Assembly (NCBI GenBank): GCA_030063045.1
Contig: JAQSEB010000040.1
Span: forward strand, 124,001 to 188,000
Length of the DNA: 64,000 nucleotides
Direction: 5' to 3'
Source: Pratylenchus scribneri
Lineage: Eukaryota; Nematoda; Chromadorea; Rhabditida; Pratylenchidae
Shown here piece by piece: positions 22,601 through 32,099 of this stretch; the stretch's first letter is position 1; every line of letters starts with the position of its first letter. A program made the translations under genes and the position numbers. Below the pieces are notes generated by a model. The model did no database searches, was not told the DNA's origin, and saw only the letters and a list, made by a program, of their open reading frames with translations.

Positions 22601-23496
22601 TTGAAGCGAATTAGACATAATCCATCTGAATTAAGCAAATATATTCTTCAAAAGAGAATCAAACCATTCCGTGTTCGAGTAAGTTTTGAGATTATTTATT
22701 TCATTTTTGTATGAATTTTCAAACTTTTCTCTTTTATTTTGGGGAATCGATATGTAACAACAAATTTAGGGAATTGATGTTTTCGGAATCTCAGCTTCTT
22801 GGCATCATATCGTACAGACCCGAGAGTGGGCTCATGATTTAGCAAGATCGATTTAGTCTATGAAATTTTAATTAGGGTTAGGGTTCGGGGCATGGGATTA
22901 GGTGTAGGTGCTAGGAATGGGGTTATACCGGTCTGAAAATGAAATTTCATAGACTAAATCGACCATGCCCAATCGATTGAGCCAACTTTCGAGTCTGTAC
23001 GATACCTCTAAGCTGGGAGTATCCAACGGGCCAGCCTGAAAAACTGGCCATCCGGGAATAGTCAATTTCCTCAAATCGGCCATAACAGATATAAAAATAT
23101 TTTATTTTAATACTTTTTTTCACAGAATGCCATCATTCCGCAACCTCCAATGGCAGAAAATAGCATTCATTTCGACGATGTGGACACTGAAATTAGCATT
23201 TATGGTTCATTATTAGCTCTGAGTAAAAAGGAAAATGACCAAATCCATCATCATATTGAATTTAACGAATACGATGGCTATATAGGCCGAACAAAGGCAA
23301 GAAGGGGATTAATAAGATAAAAGGAAATACATTAATTAATGAAGGAAGTTTTAGCCTATTTTTGTATTTATTTTAATTTTATGATTATTTTTTTTAGTTA
23401 TCAAGCAAAGCACAATGCAATGTTTCAGCTGGATTTGGTGGTGTCGATTCTATTGTTCTTTTCGCCAAAGACGAATTTGAGCAGCATAAACGATAA
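19668..23496 (+). CDS. glutathione-synthetase-like secreted protein, paralogue GS-3 (intact)
   Basis: Exons: 19668-19860, 19905-20158, 20203-20430, 20538-20999, 22250-22678, 23126-23296, 23398-23496; 611 aa, all in frame. Residues 1-24 form a signal peptide (ending near FFNGAPK). Residues about 70-120 are an acidic then basic linker with RHKRE, absent from classical GS. The GS fold follows: LLPSPYPKELFEMA, RSDYL (Arg207), IEATNS (226-231), GSKTVQQEL (416-424), KTNTDGGGG (478-486) and GRTK (576-579). Human GSS is 474 aa. Compared with it, the Mg-binding glutamate of the glycine loop is Asp482, GTKK reads GSKT, and the Glu-x-Asn Mg motif (E144/N146) reads Glu-x-Thr. In this copy alone the glycine before EEM is replaced (YFEEEM). 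Intron 6 begins GC (23297), as in GS-1. Catalysis of glutathione synthesis is therefore uncertain; a secreted effector role is the better inference. Confidence 0.87.
21119..22190. repeat. 18-bp minisatellite in GS-3 intron 4
   Basis: About 55 copies of an 18-bp unit, AAATAAAATGTTTGGGGC or AAATTAAATGTTTGGGGC, with occasional 27-bp units containing AATAGGCGGAATAAAATG, notably at the 5' end. The 3' edge (22145-22190) returns to GGCGGAATTAAATG, the GS-2 unit core. Because 18 is divisible by three, long repetitive frames appear on both strands; these are not considered genes. Confidence 0.9.
22787..23023. mobile_element. fold-back element in GS-3 intron 5
   Basis: Inverted arms include TCGTACAGACCCGAGAGT (left) and TTTCGAGTCTGTACGA (right), and GATTTAGTCTATGAAATTT against AAATTTCATAGACTAAATC. 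The centre (22872-22896) has TTAGGGTTAGGGTTCGGGGC followed by ATGGG. The equivalent introns of GS-1 and GS-2 lack it, so it inserted after this copy separated. Exact ends and target duplication are not clear. Confidence 0.7.
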
Positions 23497-23616
23497 TTTT
23501 GAAAGGCCTAATTGGAATGAAACAAATGGACAATTTTAAATTTATGTGCATAGCCAATTTGTATTGACATTTTTTTTCTAGGGATACGGGGAACAGGGAT
23601 TTATTTAAAATATATA

Positions 23617-24991
23617 TGTTACGGCCAAAAGTGGAAATCGGCCAAAACTGGTTTTGGCCGGCCAAAACTGGTTTTGGCTGAAAATCGGCCAAAACTGGTT
23701 TTGGCTAGCCAAAACTGGTTTTGGCCGGGCAAAACTGGTTTTGGCTAGCCAAAACTGGTTTTGGCCGGGCAAAACTGGTTTTGGCTAGCCAAAACTGGTT
23801 TTGGCTAGCCAAAACTGGATTAAATGGATAATAACTTAAATAATGGATATAGGAGGATTAAGCACCGAAATGGAAGGGAAATGGCCCGGAAGGCCACTGG
23901 AAGGTCAGAGAAGGGTAAAAGAGGCCCGGAGGGTGCGCGGGATATATCCGGATATAGGGGGATTAAGATGGATAAAGTGGGATTAAGCCGGGTTAAGCAT
24001 AGTTAGGGGCTAGGGATTAGGGATAGGGGTTCGGAGCATAGGAATATCGCGAAGCCGGAAGCAAAACAGCCAAACCAGGAAATTATTTCAGGGCTCAATC
24101 CTGCGTAATCCCCTTATATCCATTATCCACCTTATTCCCCCTATATCCGGATATATCCAGCCACTCATATGGCCTTCGGCCAACATTCTCGACCTTTCCT
24201 GGCTATTTCCCATCCATTTCGGGGCTTTAATCCCTATATCAACCTTATTCCCTTTATATCGACCTTAATCCTTATATATCCGGATATATCCCGCGCACTT
24301 TCTGTCACTTCTCTCTCCTTCCATTGCCCCTACAGGCTATTTTACATCTCTTTCAGGGCTTAATCCCACTTTATCCACCTTAATCCCCCTATATCCGGCT
24401 ATATCCCGCGCACTCTCAGACATTTCCACGATCTTCCACTGGCCCTCCGGACCATTTCCCATCTAATTAGGGATTTAACCCGGCTTAATCCCTCTATATC
24501 CATCTTAATCCCCCTATATCCGGATATATCCCGCGCACTCTCCGGGCCTCTTTTACCCTTCTCTGACCTTCCAGTGGCCTTCCGGGCCATTTCCCTTCCA
24601 TTGCCCCTACATACTATTTTACATCTCTTTCAGGGCTTAATCCCACTTTATCCATCTTAATCCCCCTATTTCCGGCTATATCCCGCGCACTCTCAGACAT
24701 TTCCACGATCTTCCACTGGCCCTCCGGACCATTTCCCATCTAATTAGGTAATCCGGTTTAATCCCCCTATATCCACCTTAATCCCCCTATATCCGGATAT
24801 AACCCGCGCACTCTCTGGGCCTCTTTTACCCTTCTCTGACCTTCCAGTGGCCTTCCGGGCCATTTCCCTTCCATTTCCCTTCCATTTCGGTGCTTAATCC
24901 TCCTATATCCATTATTTAAGTTATTATCCATTTAATCCAGTTTTGGCCGGCCAAAACCAGTTTTGGCCGATTTCCACTTTTGGCCGTAACA
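23617..24991. mobile_element. 1.4-kb fold-back element just 3' of GS-3
   Basis: Ends are TGTTACGGCCAAAAGTGG and its complement CCACTTTTGGCCGTAACA, followed inward by repeated CCAAAACTGGTTTTGGC units. TATA flanks both sides. The interior is made of inverted and direct CCCTATATCCGGATATATCC and GATTAAGCC-type blocks and a TTCGGAGCATAGG core at 24030. GS-2 has the uninterrupted flank (TTTATTTAAAATAT... at 17540-17575), giving an empty site. No transposase frame is seen. Confidence 0.8.
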
Positions 24992-25522
24992 TATACAAAT
25001 TTATATTTGATTAATTTATTCGTATAATCAAAAATGTGATTATTTATTAAATGTGATAAATGTTGTTATAGATGTCACTTTTTCAAAGTAAATATTATTT
25101 TTAATGTTTATCCTTTTGTGCTTTTTCTTTATTCATTAAGAATTTATCCATCATATCAAAAAATCCGCTATTTATAATTATTGCGCATATAAAAATTCGT
25201 TTCGATAGTCAATGAAAATATATTATATTTATATACAGAAAAATTTATTTGAATAATTTAAACAAATACACAAAAACGATTAGTTATTTATTAAAATGCA
25301 TTCACTGTTACTAATATAGAAATTCGAATTGTGTGAAAAATGACAATGTTTTCAAGTAAATAAGTGTTTAATCTTTTTGGATTAAGAGTTAAAATTTCAA
25401 TGTTTTATAATAAATATTAATATGGTTTCATGTACATATTTTCGCCATTCCAATTCAGCATGAAGTCCTGCTATATGTTTCATCATCACTTAATTTTAAT
25501 TCTCCTTGGTAGTTATATTTTT
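24992..25522. other. intergenic, GS-3 to F-box-like gene
   Basis: AT-rich 3' flanks of two convergent genes. The first part continues the GS-2-like 3' flank beyond the inserted element. No gene seen. Confidence 0.5.
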
Positions 25523-28142
25523 TCACATTGGCATAACATTATTAAAACAGCCATAAATTATGTCAGGAAAGTCTGCAAAAAAATAATATTTTAGATTAAT
25601 GACAAAAAAGCATAAAAGTAGAAAATCCTACATCCTATAAAACTTAATTGTGATATCACAATACAATATAATCCAAATATTATAATTCCAAAAGTCCAAA
25701 AATTATTTGTTTCTTTTGGAAATTTTTATTTCCTTTTTAGCTTTTTAAATTTTATCCCCATATAATGAACGTAATAAAATAAAATAAAATCATATTTTTT
25801 AGTTAAACTTTTTTAGCATTTATTTTCGTATTTAACTTACATAGAATTGTTGACGATTCCATTCCTCTATGGAATACAATTTCATTTGTTTCCTTCCAAC
25901 ATTTCTCGTCTTCCCCCTTTGGGTATCGAATCAAATAGTTTCGAACACGTTGTCGTCGTCCATCCTCCTGTTTATGGTATGAGACCAGCAGTTCGCCAGT
26001 CCGCGCATTTTCCAATGTAAATTCTTCATGAAGTCGAAATAATCGCACGGCAAAATTCAATGGCTTCTTGGAGTTGCAAAATTCCTATAGGTATTATTAT
26101 TAACAATAATATAAAAATACATAAATATTTTTTAATAAAAATTCTAAAGAAAAATCAGATTTTAATTCATTAATTTAATAATGATAGAAAATATGTTGCA
26201 GTAATTGATTTTGGAATATTCAAGATATCCTAAAGCCATGGATCTATAGTTCATTCAATAGATGGGTCAGGGTTGTTTTTGTTTATAAAATTTAAATTAC
26301 AAATAGAATTAACAGTTTATTTAAACCTATGAGTTATGGCCAAATGAAATGAACGGGTTTTAAACCGGTTTAATATCTGAATTTGAATTCATCTAATTAA
26401 ATCAAATCCAACTCTTCTTACATGCTAAAATATGGACATAATAAAAACTCCTAGATTTTCGACTTCGATTCAAATTCAAAGTAAATTAAACCGGCTGAAA
26501 AATAGGTTGCAACAAAAATATATATTTTAATATTAGTCTGAGTTCAGAGTCAAATATTTTTGTTCAACTTTTAAATATTTCATCCAACCTTTTTGATCAT
26601 TTCCAAGAAAGCGGCCTCCTCATTCCGTTTTGCTTTCCTCAAATTTAACCATTTTTGACGACCATCCTGCCGCCTTTGAGTCAACCAATTGAAGAGTGTC
26701 AATGAATCGGCTTGCTCAAAAGGCAACAACAGTGAGTGGGCACCCTCAAAAATGCCGGAATACGTCTGAGTGAATGTGCGAAAATAGCCGGAGGAAAAGA
26801 GGAAATTAATCTCGAATATTCCATTGTCGGCCAACATTTGAAAAAGTTGCCGCAATTTTGGACATGCTGGCCGGGTCAGTGATCCATGGTAAATGTCAAG
26901 AATCAGATTACACATTTTCAATAGTGGCAAAATTATGGCCACGAATTCCAGCACTTGTTGGTCAATAAAACTGAATAAGATAGGAGGATATTATGTATTT
27001 GGGCTAAAAACGAGGCAATTTTTTGGGTGAAAATTTATAAGATTTAAAAAAGTTTACGTATTCCCTCTATTACACCCCCCCCCCCATCTAATAGAATTCC
27101 CTTTGGTCGGTTTGAAAATTATAAATCCTTTTCCTAATTATAGCCTTAAATTTCTAATACATAATAGTTCATTTTTTGAGGATTTTTAAACTGAATAAAT
27201 TAAAAAAGAATTTTTGTCCCCTTATAGTGTCTTTGAAAAATAAACGCCCCCTCTTTTAATAATAAAAGCCGTCCCGAGGGCCATTAATATAAGAAATACG
27301 TTAATTCATATTTATAGAAAACGCCACTAAAAGATTAAAAAATAAAATAATTATTATATTAGCAATTCTAAAAAACGGCTAATGTTCAAATGAAATTTTT
27401 AATTTTTTTACTAAAGTTTTAATTTCAATGGCTATTTATGTTGCCTTTTTAGAATAAAAAATATTCCTCTAAAACAATAAAATTTTAATTAATTTTATTT
27501 GAAATATTGCTTAGTAGAGAATAGAATGGTCCAATTAAAATGATTGATTGATTTTATATAAATTTATTAAACTAAATTGCGTGCAATTAACTGGAAATGG
27601 ATTTCATCAATGCCCAGAATATATGCAGGCGGTGCAATCCCCGCAGCAATTGGCACTACCACAAAGGGTTCATCACGGTTCAATCGCATTTCCAATTTTG
27701 CGACATTTCGAATTTTATTATTTTCATCAACACATTGTTCATAATGAAAAGCCAATGCGTCAATTTTATGGGGCTGAATTTTGCCATGCAATTTTGGCCA
27801 ACATAATTGTTGAAATAGGCGACAAGAATGACTCAATGCAGAATTGGCCATTTGCTTTCGGGTAAGACAAGCCAATACATTAAGGATCCAATTTGGTACC
27901 AATCTATTAATTTGGAGAATTATTTTCTTATAGAATATGGATGATTTCATAAATAATATTTTAATTATTCAACCCTTTTATTTTTTTAATTAAATTATTA
28001 AGATGGAAAAAATTTAAAAAAAAAAAATATTTTTATTATTATTTTTGATTTGTTGAAGAATTTTTGAGAAATTTTTTAGAAAACGAAAAAATTACAAATT
28101 CTCCTCTTCATTTGCTGCTGGTACTTGCTCATGCTCATCCAT
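25523..28142 (-). CDS. F-box-like family protein (cyst-nematode expanded type)
   Basis: Minus-strand exons 28142-28096, 27903-27592, 26970-26589, 26084-25841, 25572-25523 join in frame to 344 aa ending in a normal stop. Residues about 17-50 (VPNWILNVLACLTRKQMANS) resemble a degenerate F-box. The C-terminal half has a pattern I associate with a large F-box-like family in Globodera/Heterodera: FEGAHSL, LFNWLTQRRQDGRQKWL, a KEFCNSKKPLNFAVRLF segment, TGELL and YLIRYPKGEDEKCW. Such proteins would be SCF-type substrate adaptors if the F-box works; that is unproven. The exon 2 donor (27591) was chosen because the later GTTTAA donor breaks frame with exon 3. No signal peptide. It lies tail-to-tail with GS-3. 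Confidence 0.65.
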
Positions 28143-29283
28143 ATTTATTAATTACAATAATTTGCTGAATTATATTTAATTAAAATAACATTTTTAGTTA
28201 AATATATTTTTCATGAAAATAGGGGGAATGAAATTAAGCACCTAATAAAAGGGTATGGCAATGACAAAAAAAAGAGAAATGTGAATGGGAATCAATGTTT
28301 AGAGGGTCGAGAGCCGAGAGTTTCGAAAATTGGAAGAGAAATGAAAATGGTTGAATATGAGACAAACATAAATGGAACGGGCGAGGCGACAGACTTCGAG
28401 AAATGTGAAATGGAAAAGAGTAAAGAAGTATTTATTTATTTTGGAGATTTGAGATAAGAGTCAAACTAAAAAAAACGCGGAAATAAAGGCGGACCGGCTG
28501 GAAATTGGCGGCTGGAAGAGAATATAAAGAATATTGGTGATGAAAGGAAAATGAAAGGAATGGGCCCCCAAAAGGGGGAATAGAAAATTGATGAAGAACC
28601 AAAACGTAATTTAGGGGAAGAGGATTGTTTGTTAATTAATTAATTAAATAAGAAAAATTACAATTTTAACTCTGTCAAATGATGCAATTTTGCCTATTGA
28701 TTTTGTTATAGGGAAATAGGAAAAGAAAACAAAAAGGATGATGCAATTTTCTTCATTGATTGAGTAATATGAAATAGCTAATTGATCAGGGACACCAAAA
28801 ATAAAAAATATAACCTAGATTTCACTCACATATAAAATCAATGGGTGAAATAGAGAGAGGTCGGCATCGGCAAATGTGGTTGATTTGGCGCTGTATTTTA
28901 TGAGCAAAAATGGAAAGGGTGAAGGAAAGATGATGCAATTATTTACATTTGTTAAGTAATATGAAAATTCATGATTTTAGCGACACCAAAATAGGTATAC
29001 TAGAGCTTAGTTTGATCATAAAGAAAACAAAAAGGGGAGATAGTATAGAGGACGGAAATTGTGGATATGGCCATATTTTGAAGATTCACTTTCCACAATT
29101 TGGTAAATTTGTGATATGCGGTTTACGATTTGCAGTTTTTCTCTGCAATTTGAACCATTATGGACTATAGGTTAGGTAATTCATCGCAATCCACAAAATT
29201 TAATTTTAAATGCAATCTAAAAATAGAACTTTAAAGAGAAATTCAATTTATCATCACTTCCTAATTTTCCGCACACCTCTAAA

Positions 29284-29289
29284 ATGCCA
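29284..29289 (+). promoter_or_regulatory. ATGCCA motif upstream of GS-4
   Basis: ATGCCA 215 bp upstream of the GS-4 start, in a different context from the GS-2/GS-3 site. Weak evidence alone. Confidence 0.2.
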
Positions 29290-29384
29290 ACCATTTTGAT
29301 TTGGCCAAAATTGGAAGTTGTTAGAAAAAAAATTCACTTCCTTCCGGCACAAATCAAATTGGTTGACAGAGCAAAAGGACACAA

Positions 29385-29390
29385 TATAAA
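29385..29390 (+). promoter_or_regulatory. candidate TATA box of GS-4
   Basis: TATAAA about 115 bp upstream of the GS-4 ATG, matching the placement in the other paralogues. Confidence 0.35.
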
Positions 29391-29503
29391 TTGGGCTTAA
29401 ATTTTAGTGCCAAAATAGATATCCTTCTTCAAATCCAATCATCAATCATCGCTTCTCTTACCAAATATCCTTCCAACTTTTATCAATTCCCACAATCCTA
29501 AAA

Positions 29504-31028
29504 ATGATTTTCCCCTCTAATTTGGTTATTTTTGCTTTTATTCCACTGCTATTCTTCTCCGGTTTATCCAATGGGGCCCCAAAGATTGATCATCAAAAGA
29601 CAGTGTCGAATTTTCGTAATTTGGCATCACAGAAAAATGTTCGCAATTTCGTGGAGGAGGCCACGGAAGGACTCAATTTGGAAAATTTGTCCAATTATTT
29701 GGTGGATTTTGCTCATCTTAATGGTAATCTATGTCAAAATAGTCCAAAATCTGTTTGAGAAAATCAATGCAATTAATAAACCGAAATTTTAAATTTTTGC
29801 TGTTAAACTAAAATAAGGTAAACCGAAACTTAAAAACAATTTTCAAACCAAAAATCGTATTTTAAAACAGAAATGGTCTAAAAACACGCTTTGAACTCTC
29901 TAATTTATATCTTGTATAGAGAATCTACAAATACAATATTCTTATTAGGTAAGCTAATGATCAACAAAGAGCAATATGAGGAAATTGGTGAAGAAGAAAA
30001 GGCTGATGAAGCCAAGATGAACAATGACAAGGATCAAAGCCGGCAAGAAAGAAAGGCTAATAAGAACAGGAAATTGGTGGATCCAAGCAATTTGAGCAAT
30101 CATCATTCAATTTCGGTCAGCTCAACACTGCTTCCGTCGCCATATCCAAAGGAATTGTTCGAAATGGCCAAAGAGGTGAGATAATTTTAATCATTTAATT
30201 CAATTAAAATCCAACAAAAGTGCAAAAATTGATGGCCGAATTGCATTTGCGTGCTTCCTATGATATTCCATTTTTATTGAAATCCACCAAAAAAATACAT
30301 TAAAAAATCAGATAAAAATTTAAAAATTCATTTCAGATTTATTCTTATAAAAAAAACTTCTTTCAAAATAAATTTTGTTCATTTTTTGATCGCATTTAAT
30401 TAATATTCAAAATAAAAAAAATATAGAATTAATTATATTTTGAAAGGGAGAGAGTCTTTTCTATAAGTAAAAATTTTATTTTGAATTTTTTGGAATTTTT
30501 CTTTTTAGTGAATTTTAAAATTAATTGGTAAACGGTATTTGAATTTACCAACGTTTTTAAAATTCGGTCCCTACATTTTATTTTAAAATTTTTCAAATTT
30601 CGCCGAGAGAAAAATTTATTTAGAATTTGAAACCATTTTTCTAATTCAGAATGCCATTGTTAGACCGGTGGAAAGCAAAATTCATTATGACAATGTAAAC
30701 ACAGAAATCAGCATTTTTGGATCATTGTTGGCAGTGACTGAACAAAACAATGAGAAAGGACAAATTCATCATAAAATTGAATTCAACGATTATGACGGTT
30801 ATTGGGCTTGAACAAAGGTTTGAAAAATTAAATATGTAATAAATTAAATATATATATATTAATACATGATGAAATTTTTAAATAATACTTAAAGAAAATT
30901 ATTTCATTATTAATATTATTTTTTTGCAGTTGTCAACCTCAAATCAATGCAAGGTTTCTACCGGAGATGGTGGCTCCGATTCTATTATTCTTTTCCCCAA
31001 GGATGAATTTGTGCATGAACGACATTGA
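29504..31028 (+). pseudogene. truncated glutathione-synthetase-like paralogue GS-4
   Basis: Exons 1 (29504-29723) and 2 (29949-30175) are open and in frame, with signal peptide and linker. Exon 1 has nine extra residues (NFRNLASQK) before NVRNFVEEA, apparently an internal duplication. Exon 3 is broken: the acceptor side has lost a G, giving an early stop, and similarity ends near 30290. Exons 4 and 5 and the intron-4 minisatellite are missing. Exon 6 (30650-30817) has a small deletion making a TGA near its end; exon 7 (30930-31028) is open to its stop. The first intron contains a CCGAAA-family repeat. A short secreted product from exons 1-2 is possible but unsupported. Confidence 0.85.
29755..29880. 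repeat. CCGAAA-family repeat in GS-4 intron 1
   Basis: Contains GAAAATCAATGCAATTAATA, AACCGAAATTTTAAATTTTT and GGTAAACCGAAAC in the same order as the copy at 11509-11640. The other GS paralogues lack it, which explains why this intron is longer than theirs. Confidence 0.55.
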
Positions 31029-32099
31029 TTTGAGACTGGCCGAATTGGGCGAATTTCAGATGGAATTTTGAATTTATTTGAACATGAATTTTTTACATTG
31101 AATTTGGGTGGATTTGAACAGAATTATTCAAAATTAAATTATATATTTTTTTAAAAATTTTTCAACAAATTAATTTTATTTTTTTATTTAGAATATTTAA
31201 GACATTGCTATAAAAATTATTTAAATTCAATTTTTATAAAATTTCTAAATATTGTACTTTTGCCTTATTTTCAGTAAAATATTTATCAGTGATATAAATA
31301 ATTATTTAAATTAACAATATATAAGTCCAATTAATATGTCTAAATAAAATTGTCTTAATTAATTAGGCGCCATTCATTCCTTTCCAATTCGGTCTTATTA
31401 ATCTATTACAATTAAGAGTTAAGATAAGACCGATCAAATACTTTCTCGGTTAATAGGACGATTTAATCGAAGCCACCAAATCCAATCGAAAAAAACGCAT
31501 TAGCCTTTTTCTGGGGAGCTTTAAAAATTAGATTAATTAAATAAATTAAAAATGTAGTGAAATCATAAATTAATATGAGAAAAAAATCAAGGAATTAATA
31601 CCGATTTTTGTAGGAAAAAAATGTCAACTTTTGGGTGTAATTTCATGAAATTATTATGCAATATTTCTGCATTTTATTTTGAAGGGCATAAAAAGTGAAT
31701 TCCTAATTTTTATCAAATTTTGGGTATCATTCTTAATTAAAATCATTAAAATTATTGTTAATGAATCTTGTTTTACATAGACCCCCATTTCCAATTCCAA
31801 CAAATATTTTTTCATCCCTTTCGATTTTCGATTCAATCCATTCTTGCCATTTCTGCTGTCCTCCAGTCACATTATATCGAATAATCCTTGATCATCATTA
31901 TTTTCTTTTATCACCCACCCCACCCCCCTCCCCCACAATTTTATGTTGTTTTCCAGCAAATTTCTAGCAGAGACATTGTTAAATATTTTGGTGGTCGGCT
32001 CAATTATTATTAATAATTTGCGCCTGAATAAACAATTAAAATGTGGGGTGCATGGCAAAAAAATAACAAAATGAGCGTACAACACTCAAAGTGTTTATT
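31029..32099. other. intergenic
   Basis: AT-rich GS-4 3' flank. A CACCCACCCCACCCCCCTCC tract lies at about 31912-31932. No gene seen. Confidence 0.5.

Larger units (their letters stand above)
28143..29503. other. intergenic, upstream of GS-4
   Basis: No supported exon. Repeats a GATGATGCAATTTT phrase three times (28680, 28738, 28931). Nearer GS-4, the CAATCCACAAAATTTAATTTT block at about 29190 matches a block upstream of GS-2 (12308) and, more loosely, GS-3 (19360), so the proximal promoter was duplicated with the gene. Confidence 0.5.

Noticed and set aside
22872..22896. TTAGGGTTAGGG as telomeric sequence
   Set aside because: Only two or three units inside a palindromic element, and the usual nematode telomere repeat is TTAGGC.
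27573..27592. Later exon 2 donor (GTTTAA) for the F-box-like gene
   Set aside because: It gives a frame mismatch with exon 3, whereas the donor at 27591 joins all five exons in frame.
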